DNA of 64,000 nt from Sporosarcina sp. P33 (GTDB taxonomy: Bacteria > Bacillota > Bacilli > Bacillales_A > Planococcaceae). The notes under the pieces were generated by a model that did no database searches, was not told the DNA's origin, and saw nothing but the letters and a program-made list of their open reading frames with translations. The DNA lies in the NCBI RefSeq assembly GCF_002077155.1, contig NZ_CP015027.1, positions 1,900,501-1,964,500 of the forward strand. Reading direction: 5' to 3'. The position numbers and the translations under genes were made by a program. The stretch's first letter is position 1. Each line of letters starts with the position of its first letter. Shown here piece by piece: positions 1 to 8,332 of the stretch.

Positions 1-783
1 GGCAGCGATGAACAGACACTTGAAACTATTGCAAATGTCTATGAAATGATTATTGACGCAGGCGTATACCGCGCGGAATGTATTAAAGTTGCAGAAGCCG
101 CAAAGGTAATAGAAAATGCACAGCGGGATATTAATATTGCGTTTATGAATGAGCTGTCTATGCTGTTCAATCAAATGAAAATTGATACACAGGCAGTCTT
201 GCGTGCCGCAAAAACCAAGTGGAATTTCCTTCCATTTACACCCGGGTTGGTCGGCGGACACTGCATTGGGATAGATCCTTATTATTTAACCTATAAAGCT
301 GAGGATTGCGGATATCATTCCAAAATCTTATTGGCAGGAAGGCATATCAACGATTCAATGGCGGCTTACATCTCGCAGCAAATACTAAAGATGCTCGCGC
401 AGCAGAAGGTCAATATGAATAATATCCGAATAGGAATCTTGGGTCTAACGTTTAAAGAAGATTGCCCCGATTTTCGTAATACGAAAGTTCTGGATATTAT
501 CAATGAATTAAAAGAATACGGCATTGATCCCATTGTGGCCGATCCTATGGCAGACTCCTATACAGTAAAAAAAGAATGCGATATTACACTTGTACCAGTA
601 GAGGATTTTAAAGACTTGCATGCAGTGGTAGTCGCAGTCCCTCACGAAGCATACAGAGGGCTGGAACTGGATGACTTCCAGCAAATGTTTAAGATAGAAG
701 GTGCAAAGTTATTGGTTGATGTGAAAGGTATTTACAACAAAAAAGAATTCGAAGACCAGAACATTAGGTATTGGAGTCTATGA
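1..783 (+). CDS. UDP-N-acetylhexosamine/UDP-sugar 6-dehydrogenase, 3' part (5' end outside window)
   Basis: The reading frame is open from base 1, so the start lies outside the window and about 260 residues are visible. It belongs to the UDP-glucose/GDP-mannose dehydrogenase superfamily, which oxidises a nucleotide sugar twice with NAD+ to give a nucleotide uronic acid in the cytosol. The catalytic cysteine sits in GGHCIGIDPYYL (Cys codon at 262-264). The following ILGLTFKEDCPDFRNTK stretch is the conserved UDP-binding C-terminal domain. The loop FTPGLVGGHCIGIDPYYLTY resembles the WbpO/TviB/VipA branch acting on UDP-N-acetylhexosamines more than HasB/TuaD enzymes; that substrate assignment is inference. 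It lies 18 bases upstream of a processive glycosyltransferase and would supply its uronic-acid donor. Family assignment is secure; substrate is not. Confidence 0.9.
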   Translation, partial: GSDEQTLETIANVYEMIIDAGVYRAECIKVAEAAKVIENAQRDINIAFMNELSMLFNQMKIDTQAVLRAAKTKWNFLPFTPGLVGGHCIGIDPYYLTYKAEDCGYHSKILLAGRHINDSMAAYISQQILKMLAQQKVNMNNIRIGILGLTFKEDCPDFRNTKVLDIINELKEYGIDPIVADPMADSYTVKKECDITLVPVEDFKDLHAVVVAVPHEAYRGLELDDFQQMFKIEGAKLLVDVKGIYNKKEFEDQNIRYWSL

Positions 784-801
784 GAAAGGTGTGGAAGCAC
801 A

Positions 802-2595
802 GTGACAGAAAAACATAATGCCAGACCCTATATTTTACACACTGAGAATGCAACACTTCTTCCGAACGTTCCGATAGTGAAGAGAGATGCAGCCGGGAAC
901 ATGGTTGAAACAAATCGCCTGCTGAAAGATTCTTATTCGTGTAACTTTCAGGTGGTTATTAGAGAAAACATGTTTGGAGCGAGAATTAAAACAGATGCTG
1001 TCGAAATATCAAAAACGCAGGTGATCGTAGACTTCAATTCCGCAATGAATGCAATCGGAAACGGTGATATTGTAACTTTACGTTTCAAAATTCCAAAAGG
1101 AACAATTGAGGAAGGATACGAATCAACAGTAAGGATTCGCGGAACGGCAAGCTGGCAAGAAATACAGATGCCAACTGGTGAAATTACGTGGAAAATGATC
1201 TTCAGTTTTGTCGAATCACTCGACTCCTATTTTGAGAGAACGAGATGGAAGTATATAAAGACATTTACGTTTGCCAGTCTCTTACTTGTTGCTTTCTTTA
1301 TTGTATTAATGCGAGTGGAGAGTTTAGTCTACTTTAAATTCAATAAATTCATCTACTTTTACAGTCTCATTGCAGCTGCGTTTCTATTGTCTCGGTATAT
1401 ATTTGGTGCCTTCTACAAAAACATTCCAATTAATCCGAATTACCGGCCGGGTGTTTCAATCATTATTCCTGTATTTAATGAAGAAGAGTGGATTCACAAA
1501 ACGATATATAGCTGTCTAAATCAGAACTATCCCATCGATAAGCTAGAAGTAATTGTGGTTGACGATCAATCTACAGATCAAACTGTAAAAAACGCCTTGA
1601 AAGCAGTCGAAAAGCTAAGCCAGGAAGATGAAATATACAACATCAAAGAACGGCTTCAAGTGCATGTAATGCCGGTCAATGGCGGAAAACGCGAAGCGCT
1701 GGTGGAAGGCGTGGCAATGGCAAAGCATGATCTGGTTGTCTTTGTTGACTCGGATAGTTTTCTCGAGCCGAATGCCATTCTGAATCTCGTGCAGCCGTTT
1801 CAAGACCCTAAAATGGGCGGTGTTGCAGGCCGTACAGATGTGGAAAACAAATATACGAACAGTATAACGAAACTGCAAGTTGTGCGTTACTATATTGCAT
1901 TTCGCGTGATGAAAGCGGCAGAATCTTATTTTGACTGCGTCACTTGCCTGTCAGGTCCTTTGTCTTGCTATCGGAAGTCTTTGATTTTGAAACATCAGGA
2001 AGACTGGGTGAATCAAACCTTCTTGGGACAGCCGGCAACATTCGGAGATGACCGAAGTATGACCAACTTTATCTTGCAGACACATCGCACTGCCTACCAG
2101 GACAGAGCTATTTGTTCTACAATTGTACCTGAAAAATTTGGAATATTCCTAAAACAGCAAATGCGCTGGAAACGATCTTGGCTGCGTGAATCGTTACGGG
2201 CGGGCACCTTCATTTGGAAAAAGGAAGTCTTCATGGCCCTGTTCTTTTACGTCGGGCTGATTGTGCCAATTGCAGCACCGATTGTCGTGATTTATAACTT
2301 AGTATATGTTCCCCTCTATCACGGTGTTTTTCCGGCAACTTTCCTGATGGGTTTGTTCCTGATGGCTTTCATGATGAGCGCGGCGTACTTGTTTTTCAAG
2401 AAAAGCAGTCTCTGGATATTCGGCTTTGTTTTCGTTTTGATGTATGAAGCGGTTCTTTTATGGCAGATGCCGATTGCTTGGGTAACGTTCTGGAAATCAA
2501 CATGGGGAACGCGCGATACGCCTCAAGATATTGAAGCGAGAGAAAAGAAGGCCCGCAAGAAAGAAAAAAAGGATCCTCTAACTATCAAATCATAA
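802..2595 (+). CDS. PilZ-like domain / hyaluronan-synthase-like family 2 glycosyltransferase
   Basis: Membrane-embedded processive GT2 of 597 residues with a GTG start behind an AAAGGTG-type ribosome site. Residues about 45-140 look like a PilZ beta-barrel (VEIS at 67-70, GDIVTLRFKIP at 88-98) but lack a clean RxxxR, so c-di-GMP binding is uncertain. Transmembrane segments lie around 155-171 and 184-203. The catalytic core follows: VVDDQ (252-256), DSD (316-318), CLSGPLSCY (382-390), GDD (415-417) and QQMRW (452-456), all hallmarks of hyaluronan, cellulose and NodC-type synthases that polymerise and export a polysaccharide in one step. C-terminal membrane helices span about 475-560. The upstream dehydrogenase and downstream carbohydrate-acting surface proteins indicate an exopolysaccharide operon. 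The actual polymer cannot be told from sequence. Confidence 0.88.
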   Translation: MTEKHNARPYILHTENATLLPNVPIVKRDAAGNMVETNRLLKDSYSCNFQVVIRENMFGARIKTDAVEISKTQVIVDFNSAMNAIGNGDIVTLRFKIPKGTIEEGYESTVRIRGTASWQEIQMPTGEITWKMIFSFVESLDSYFERTRWKYIKTFTFASLLLVAFFIVLMRVESLVYFKFNKFIYFYSLIAAAFLLSRYIFGAFYKNIPINPNYRPGVSIIIPVFNEEEWIHKTIYSCLNQNYPIDKLEVIVVDDQSTDQTVKNALKAVEKLSQEDEIYNIKERLQVHVMPVNGGKREALVEGVAMAKHDLVVFVDSDSFLEPNAILNLVQPFQDPKMGGVAGRTDVENKYTNSITKLQVVRYYIAFRVMKAAESYFDCVTCLSGPLSCYRKSLILKHQEDWVNQTFLGQPATFGDDRSMTNFILQTHRTAYQDRAICSTIVPEKFGIFLKQQMRWKRSWLRESLRAGTFIWKKEVFMALFFYVGLIVPIAAPIVVIYNLVYVPLYHGVFPATFLMGLFLMAFMMSAAYLFFKKSSLWIFGFVFVLMYEAVLLWQMPIAWVTFWKSTWGTRDTPQDIEAREKKARKKEKKDPLTIKS

Positions 2596-2627
2596 GTATA
2601 TGAATTTGTAGACAAGGAGAATTGCAT

Positions 2628-4352
2628 ATGAAACGTAAATATAACGAAGTGTTAGATTATGAAAAGAAAAATCAGCGGAAAAAAAGGCGCTCGATTTTTC
2701 AATTGGCGATCCTGGCAGTTATTGTGTTCCTTGTGTTTCAAACGTTTGTTGAGATGAATCGTTACGATGCGCCAGATCAGACAGAATGGAGCAATAAAAA
2801 GGGGTTTATCGCCCTATCCTATCCAGGTGTATCGAGAGATGGATCCGACTCGCTTTTTGCGAAAAAACAATTGCAGAAACAGCTGCAGGCGTTAACCGAT
2901 CAAGGATATGAGACTATCTCCCAACAAGATATTTTAGACTATTACAATAAAAAGAAACCTTTACCCGAGAAAGCACTGTTTCTTTCCTTTGAAGACGGGC
3001 GCACGGATACGAGTGTATTTGTACATCCATTGCTGAAGAAATACAACTACAAAGCGACGTTGCTGTCATTTGCAAATAAACTGGAGACAAACGACAAACG
3101 TTTTCTGCAGCCGGAACATCTGTCGCAAATGAAGAAAAGCGGATTTTGGGAATTGGGCAGTAACGGCAACCGCTTAACATATATAAATATATTTAATAAA
3201 GAAGGGACATTTTTACCTATTCGTGACGACGATGAAGTGCTGAATAAAAGTGAAATCGATTCTTATAATCACTTCTCCATGGATTTTATACGTGATCAGT
3301 ATTCAATTCCGATTGAGAATCGAACGGAAATGGAAAAGCGGATTACAGAAGACTATGAGCAGATGCGCAAGGTGTATGAAAAACAGCTAGGAGCTACGCC
3401 TGATGTGTATATGATTATGCATGCAAATGCCTTATATAATACAGCAAACAGATTGGTTTCAGATATAAACGATAAAGAAATCAGAAAAACATTTGCCATG
3501 CATTTTAATCTTGAAGGAAACACGTACAATACAAATGGAAATGATCTGTACAATCTGACGCGGGTTCAGCCGGCAGCATCCTGGTCAACTAATCATTTAT
3601 TAATGAAAATTCAAAATGACAAGAAAGGAAAGGTAGAGTTCGTCCGGGGAAATGAAAAACAGGCGAAGCAATGGAAAGCAGCAGAAGGCGTGGCGGAATT
3701 TGACGGAAACACAATTATTCTGACGTCAAAGGCGAAAAAACAATCACATTTAGTGCTGAATGAGAGCGGCAACAAAGACATTCAGTTCACAGGGAAAGTC
3801 GGGGGAACTGAAGAAGGTCAGCAGGCGGTCTTCCTCAGACGCAGTAATGACGGGGACGCGTATATAAAAGTAGCATTTGAAAATGATCAGCTGATTATTG
3901 AAGAAAAAGTAAAAGGACAGCTGAAAGAATTATTGGAGACAAAGGCAATCCCTGACGCACACATTGCAGAACAGAATGACAGTCAATCATCTGGACGAAA
4001 AGAAAAGAAAACAGACGAGGAAAAACTTGCGAATGAGAAATATGTAGAAATAACGCTCAAAGACAATAAACTGGCAATCCAGCTGAATGACAAAGAAATT
4101 GTAAATAATCTCGCAGTCAATCAAGACATACAGTCAGGTAAATTGGCGCTCGGTTCTTCTTGGGTAACAGGTGATTTTAATGATCCGATTCATGACGCAT
4201 ATTTCAGTGATATTGCGATTACTTCATTGGACAAAAATCATGCGAACCAGACTGCTCTATTTACCAACGAAAGAGGAAATTATCAAAAGATAATCTACAC
4301 ATGCATCAGTTCAATAAAATCCGCAATGAACTGGGTAGTTGATAATTTCTAA
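2628..4352 (+). CDS. Membrane-anchored NodB-fold (polysaccharide deacetylase-like) protein, probably catalytically dead, with C-terminal beta-sandwich region
   Basis: Start chosen at ATG 2628 because AAGGAG sits 8 bases upstream; a TTG two codons earlier is too close. A basic cytoplasmic tail is followed by one membrane anchor (about 23-40), then an extracellular part. ALFLSFEDG (about residue 115) matches NodB motif 1 (normally TFDDG) with the catalytic base Asp replaced by Glu. The place of motif 2 (normally HSxxHP after an E-I-G) reads ELGSNGNRLTY, with no histidine. Without the two metal-binding histidines deacetylation is unlikely, so this may be a structural or carbohydrate-binding partner. 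The C-terminal ~240 residues are rich in beta-strand-like sequence and could be a lectin-like sandwich (inference). It stands between the synthase and a GH18-like lipoprotein. Confidence 0.75.
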   Translation: MKRKYNEVLDYEKKNQRKKRRSIFQLAILAVIVFLVFQTFVEMNRYDAPDQTEWSNKKGFIALSYPGVSRDGSDSLFAKKQLQKQLQALTDQGYETISQQDILDYYNKKKPLPEKALFLSFEDGRTDTSVFVHPLLKKYNYKATLLSFANKLETNDKRFLQPEHLSQMKKSGFWELGSNGNRLTYINIFNKEGTFLPIRDDDEVLNKSEIDSYNHFSMDFIRDQYSIPIENRTEMEKRITEDYEQMRKVYEKQLGATPDVYMIMHANALYNTANRLVSDINDKEIRKTFAMHFNLEGNTYNTNGNDLYNLTRVQPAASWSTNHLLMKIQNDKKGKVEFVRGNEKQAKQWKAAEGVAEFDGNTIILTSKAKKQSHLVLNESGNKDIQFTGKVGGTEEGQQAVFLRRSNDGDAYIKVAFENDQLIIEEKVKGQLKELLETKAIPDAHIAEQNDSQSSGRKEKKTDEEKLANEKYVEITLKDNKLAIQLNDKEIVNNLAVNQDIQSGKLALGSSWVTGDFNDPIHDAYFSDIAITSLDKNHANQTALFTNERGNYQKIIYTCISSIKSAMNWVVDNF

Positions 4353-4387
4353 GACCACTATAGATACTACTAGAAGCGGGGATTGCA

Positions 4388-5434
4388 ATGAAAACGAAGA
4401 ATAAGATGGCCTACATTGTTATTACCTGTTTACTTTTAAGCGGCTGCCGCGGGCAAGAACACGAACAGCAGATGGATGTTGCAGAATTGAAAAGTTTGGA
4501 GTTATCCGCCTGGGTGACTGAGTGGCAATGGCAGAGTGGAATGGAAGATCTGAAGCAAGTACAAGGTTTGGATCGTACGCAGGTTTTTGCAGCGTATTTT
4601 GACAGTGATGACCAGTTATATTTCAGTGACAAAATGCATGAGGCAATTGCTGCCATGCAAGAGCTGTCCAGAAAGCGGAAAATTCCGCTAGACTTAACTA
4701 TCGTAAATGATCAATTTCTGCCGGACAATACGGTCGTTCATAAAGATGCGGATTTAATTGCGCGGCTAGTAGGAAGTTCAGCCAGCCGAAAAGCCCATAT
4801 CGACACTATTTTGCACTATATCAGTAAGTATCAGTTTGATGGACTTGAAATCGATTACGAAAATGTAAATACAGAAGATTTACCTAACCTGATTCAATTT
4901 TATAAAGAGCTGAACCAGGCGCTTGAAACACACGGAAAAACATTACGTGTCATTCTTGAACCTAATTTACGCGTGGAAGACTATCAATTTCCTGCCGGCC
5001 CTGTTTATGTGATGATGGCGTATAACTTGCATGGCGGACATTCAGATCCGGGCCCGAAAGCAAACGAGGAGTTTATTCGTAATGTAGCGAAAAAAATGAG
5101 CGCGCTGCCCGGCGAGCCAATAATGGCATTTTCTGCAGGCGGATTCAAATGGCAGCATGGGAAAGACCATACTGCCACTCTTACAGAAATAGAAGCAGAA
5201 GAGCTGGCCCGAAAGAGTCACGAAAAACCGGTAAGAGACCCGGCTAGCGGCGGCATGTATTTTGATTATAAAGAAAAAAACGGTGAGAAGTTCACCGTTT
5301 GGTACGCGGACCGGCAGACCCTGCACCAATGGATGAAGATCGCGGCTGAAGAAGGCAATACTAAGGTTTCTCTTTGGCGGATGGGAGGGATTGAGACCTC
5401 CACATTGGAATTTCTGAATAAAGCTATCCGTTAA
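4388..5434 (+). CDS. GH18-like glycoside hydrolase lipoprotein
   Basis: A 348-residue lipoprotein: a short hydrophobic signal ending in the lipobox LLSG-Cys20 predicts anchoring to the outer face of the membrane. The (beta/alpha)8 core carries DGLEIDYE at 151-158, matching the GH18 catalytic signature DGxxxDxE with Asp156 and the acid Glu158 present; the third position is Glu rather than Asp. VMMAYNLHGG and the late SLWRMGG fit the substrate-stacking barrel strands of GH18 enzymes, including the spore YaaH/SleL group. Family members cut beta-1,4 N-acetylhexosamine polymers. Its position after a synthase and a NodB-like protein recalls exopolysaccharide systems in which a hydrolase trims the exported polymer; this functional link is inference. 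Confidence 0.8.
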   Translation: MKTKNKMAYIVITCLLLSGCRGQEHEQQMDVAELKSLELSAWVTEWQWQSGMEDLKQVQGLDRTQVFAAYFDSDDQLYFSDKMHEAIAAMQELSRKRKIPLDLTIVNDQFLPDNTVVHKDADLIARLVGSSASRKAHIDTILHYISKYQFDGLEIDYENVNTEDLPNLIQFYKELNQALETHGKTLRVILEPNLRVEDYQFPAGPVYVMMAYNLHGGHSDPGPKANEEFIRNVAKKMSALPGEPIMAFSAGGFKWQHGKDHTATLTEIEAEELARKSHEKPVRDPASGGMYFDYKEKNGEKFTVWYADRQTLHQWMKIAAEEGNTKVSLWRMGGIETSTLEFLNKAIR

Positions 5435-5461
5435 AACTAAGAATCGGAAGGGGAAGAAGAG

Positions 5462-5665
5462 ATGTTTGCCAATCATATTAAAGAACTCAGGAAACAAATG
5501 AATCTGACGCAGGCAGAATTGGCTGAGCAGGTGGGCATCGGGCGTACAGCTTTATCCAAAATAGAAAATGGCGCGTATTATCCAAGTGCGAAAACAATGA
5601 AAAAGATTTCGGATGTTCTTAATAAACCGATTGGTGAAATCTTTTTTAATACGGATATTTCATAA
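5462..5665 (+). CDS. Small XRE-family helix-turn-helix regulator
   Basis: A 67-residue single-domain Cro/CI-type protein. The HTH is clear: LRKQMNLTQAELAEQVGIG (helices 1-2) followed by RTALSKIENGAYYPSAK (recognition helix and turn), ending with the typical LNKPIGEIFF. There is no sensor domain. The ribosome site AAGGGGA lies 27 bases after the GH18-like gene, in the same orientation, so it may be cotranscribed with the exopolysaccharide genes or be the first gene of the regulator group that follows. Target genes cannot be deduced. Confidence 0.88.
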   Translation: MFANHIKELRKQMNLTQAELAEQVGIGRTALSKIENGAYYPSAKTMKKISDVLNKPIGEIFFNTDIS

Positions 5666-5735
5666 AAGTACAGAAATCGGTGCAGACAGTCCATAGCAGT
5701 AAAGGCTATAAATTGACAGAGAGGAGGGAGGATTT

Positions 5736-8294
5736 GTGAAAGAATCAGAAGCGGCTGTAAAAGTCAAAATGCCTGTTGCCGATGAAAACTTCATTATTCG
5801 AAAAGAAATACAAATTCCTTGTCACATAAAAATGGTCCGATTGACTGCCATACAGGCGCCGCTGGGATACGGAAAGACGACATTGCTGAGTAAGTCACTC
5901 TCCGGCGTAAATGGGTATACTGCTTGGCTTGCGTTAGATGAAATGGACAATGATCCGGTGCGATTTTGGAGCTGCATCATTCATTCCATCGTGCATAGCG
6001 GGAAAGCAATAAATAAAGAAAAGGTACTGTCTTTCCTAGAAACCGGTCCGCCTTTCTATAGGATTGTCGATATGCTGTTGGATGAACTCAGCAGAAAACA
6101 AGAGAACATCTCCCTTGTTCTGGACGATTACGATTTGATCAGCAACCCAGTCATTCATAAAATGATGGCACGCTTCATTCACTTCTTGCCGCGCCATGTA
6201 AAAGTTTTTATTATAAGCCAAGACGAAATACCTCTGCCCCTTTCGGAATGGCGAATAAAAGGCTGGATGTATGAAATAGGCATCGGGCAGCTTCAGTTTA
6301 CATTAGACGAGGTAAAAGAGTTTTATGAAAATAATGCCGTTGTCACTCCTCGGACCAAGTCTTTTTACCAGCAAGTGCTATGTGCTGCGGAAGGCTGGCC
6401 ATTCGGCGTCCGCTTACTGAGCTTGACCGAACCGCACAAAGATCGGCAACGGAAATCAATGGAACTTTCTATCTTGTCGCCCGTAGTCGGAAGTTATGTA
6501 CTCTATGAAGTTCTGTCCAGTCTGCCGGCTGCTGTGCAGCAATTTCTCATACGCACATCTCTCTTGAAAGAATTAACTCCAGCCTATTGTAATCAAGTAA
6601 TGAAGCGAGATGACAGTGAAGAGGTATTGAAGGAAATCGAGCGGAAGGGATTATTTATCAGCCAGCTGGAAGGCAGTCCTCTGACATACAGGCTTCATCC
6701 TCTATTTTCGACCGCTTTACAGAACGAGATGCATCGGCGTTTATCGAAAGAATCCATTATGGACGTTTATAGGATAACCGCAAAACTCTTGTATGAAAGA
6801 GGAGATTACCCGGCCGCCATTGAGACTGCAGTCAGAGGAAATTTATTTGAATTGGCGGATCGTTGGATTGTGGAGAACCTGGTAAATATATTTCATTCCA
6901 AAGAGACAGGTAGTTTCAAGCACTGGATATTAATGCTGCGTAAAAATTCTTTTGATGTACATCCGGAGACGCTCGTATTCTACGCATATATGTGCGCTGT
7001 GCAGCGGGAGATGGAGAGAACTGTGTCTATTGTCCGGGAACTCGACCGCAGACATGAAAAGTCAGGCTGGCGGGCTGAAGCGGATTCAAAAGATGCAGCG
7101 TGTATGTTGGATATTTTAAAAGTATATATATTGTTTTTGCAGGGGCGCATGACAGAAAAGAGCATATCACACGTTTTGAATCAGGTTCATTGCCATCCGT
7201 TTCCCTTTGACTCCCGGTGGAACCGGTTCTCAATGATCTATAATCACTTCAAGCCGCAATTGCTGCAAACCAATTTGGGCAATGGTGGGAAGCTCGGCTC
7301 CTTCAAGCCATTAATGAAGCTCAATGATCAATTGCGAAATGATGCGTACTTGCCCCGTCCTCTTGCGGGATATAGCTTCGCTTTACAAGCCGAGATTTAT
7401 TATGAAATGAATGTACTGCCAAAAGCCGATGAGCTCATAAAAAAGGCAATGGAATACATTGACGGCCATAATGATCCAGGTTTGTCTGTTCCACTGTGTA
7501 TCTTGAAAACAAAGATTTATTTGGCTGCCAAACAATTCACCGAAGCACAGGCAGGACTAAACCATGCGATGAACAGCCCGCTGAACATTGACTGGAAATG
7601 CATTTTGCTTACTATGAAAGGTCTGGCATATATTCGGGAGGGGGCTTTTGAAAAAGCTGAAATGGAGCTCGCGCGATCATCAAATGTTATACGCCGGGCT
7701 GATTCTGGCTTGGAATTTTGGATGCTTGTACAGGCGAGACTGCATATGGAAAGAGGCAATGGCCGAAAAGCACTTCATTATATTGAGCAAGTAATCAAAG
7801 ATGCGAAACGGGAATCCCGTGTAATACCGATTATAGAAGCAAAAGTACTACATTCGCTCTGCTTATGGAATAGCAGCAAGAAAAAATGTGCCGCAAGTGT
7901 ACTACATGAAGCATTGGAGCTGGCCGCGGAGTCAGGATATAAGCGAATTTTTTTAGACGAAGAGGCATTACAGCCGGTATTGCTGCACTATATAAAAAGC
8001 CGGAAAAATGTTGAACAGGCTGAGTGGGAAACTGTTCCGCTTGTCTTTGTGCAGTCGTTGACAACGGATCATATCATCCGTCCGCGAACCGATCCTAAGA
8101 AAATAAAACCGAAGCTGACTCCCCGGGAAGAACAGCTGATCAAAGCGATTGCCTCTGGTGCATCCAATAAAGAAATTGCGGAGCAGCTTTTTCTCTCTGA
8201 AGGAACAGTGAGAGTCTATTTATCGAAAGTCTATAAAAAACTCAATGTCTGCTCACGTGCTCAGGCTATACTGCTGGCGGATGATTGGCAATAA
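5736..8294 (+). CDS. MalT-like STAND ATPase / LuxR-HTH transcriptional regulator (full length)
   Basis: An 852-residue protein beginning at a GTG preceded by GAGGAGGGAGG. Order of parts: Walker A APLGYGKTT (41-49); Walker B SLVLDDYD (about residue 128); the NB-ARC-like arm with EGWPFGVRLLSL and QQFLIRTSLL (about 220-300); a long alpha-helical TPR-like superhelix from about 340 to 780; and a LuxR-type HTH at about 793-845 (LTPREEQLIKAIASGASNKEIA). This is the layout of MalT/AlkS large ATP-binding LuxR activators, which oligomerise on DNA after binding ATP and an inducer. The inducer is unknown. It is followed at once by a second, shorter relative. The neighbouring exopolysaccharide operon is a candidate target (inference only). 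Confidence 0.88.
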   Translation: MKESEAAVKVKMPVADENFIIRKEIQIPCHIKMVRLTAIQAPLGYGKTTLLSKSLSGVNGYTAWLALDEMDNDPVRFWSCIIHSIVHSGKAINKEKVLSFLETGPPFYRIVDMLLDELSRKQENISLVLDDYDLISNPVIHKMMARFIHFLPRHVKVFIISQDEIPLPLSEWRIKGWMYEIGIGQLQFTLDEVKEFYENNAVVTPRTKSFYQQVLCAAEGWPFGVRLLSLTEPHKDRQRKSMELSILSPVVGSYVLYEVLSSLPAAVQQFLIRTSLLKELTPAYCNQVMKRDDSEEVLKEIERKGLFISQLEGSPLTYRLHPLFSTALQNEMHRRLSKESIMDVYRITAKLLYERGDYPAAIETAVRGNLFELADRWIVENLVNIFHSKETGSFKHWILMLRKNSFDVHPETLVFYAYMCAVQREMERTVSIVRELDRRHEKSGWRAEADSKDAACMLDILKVYILFLQGRMTEKSISHVLNQVHCHPFPFDSRWNRFSMIYNHFKPQLLQTNLGNGGKLGSFKPLMKLNDQLRNDAYLPRPLAGYSFALQAEIYYEMNVLPKADELIKKAMEYIDGHNDPGLSVPLCILKTKIYLAAKQFTEAQAGLNHAMNSPLNIDWKCILLTMKGLAYIREGAFEKAEMELARSSNVIRRADSGLEFWMLVQARLHMERGNGRKALHYIEQVIKDAKRESRVIPIIEAKVLHSLCLWNSSKKKCAASVLHEALELAAESGYKRIFLDEEALQPVLLHYIKSRKNVEQAEWETVPLVFVQSLTTDHIIRPRTDPKKIKPKLTPREEQLIKAIASGASNKEIAEQLFLSEGTVRVYLSKVYKKLNVCSRAQAILLADDWQ

Positions 8295-8332
8295 AGCTGG
8301 GAAAATTATTTTCGGTAAGGGGGATGACGGCA

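Noticed and set aside
5042-5497. Reverse-strand open frame of 151 codons over the GH18-like gene
   Set aside because: Covers the conserved barrel of the GH18-like protein in antisense and has no protein-like features.
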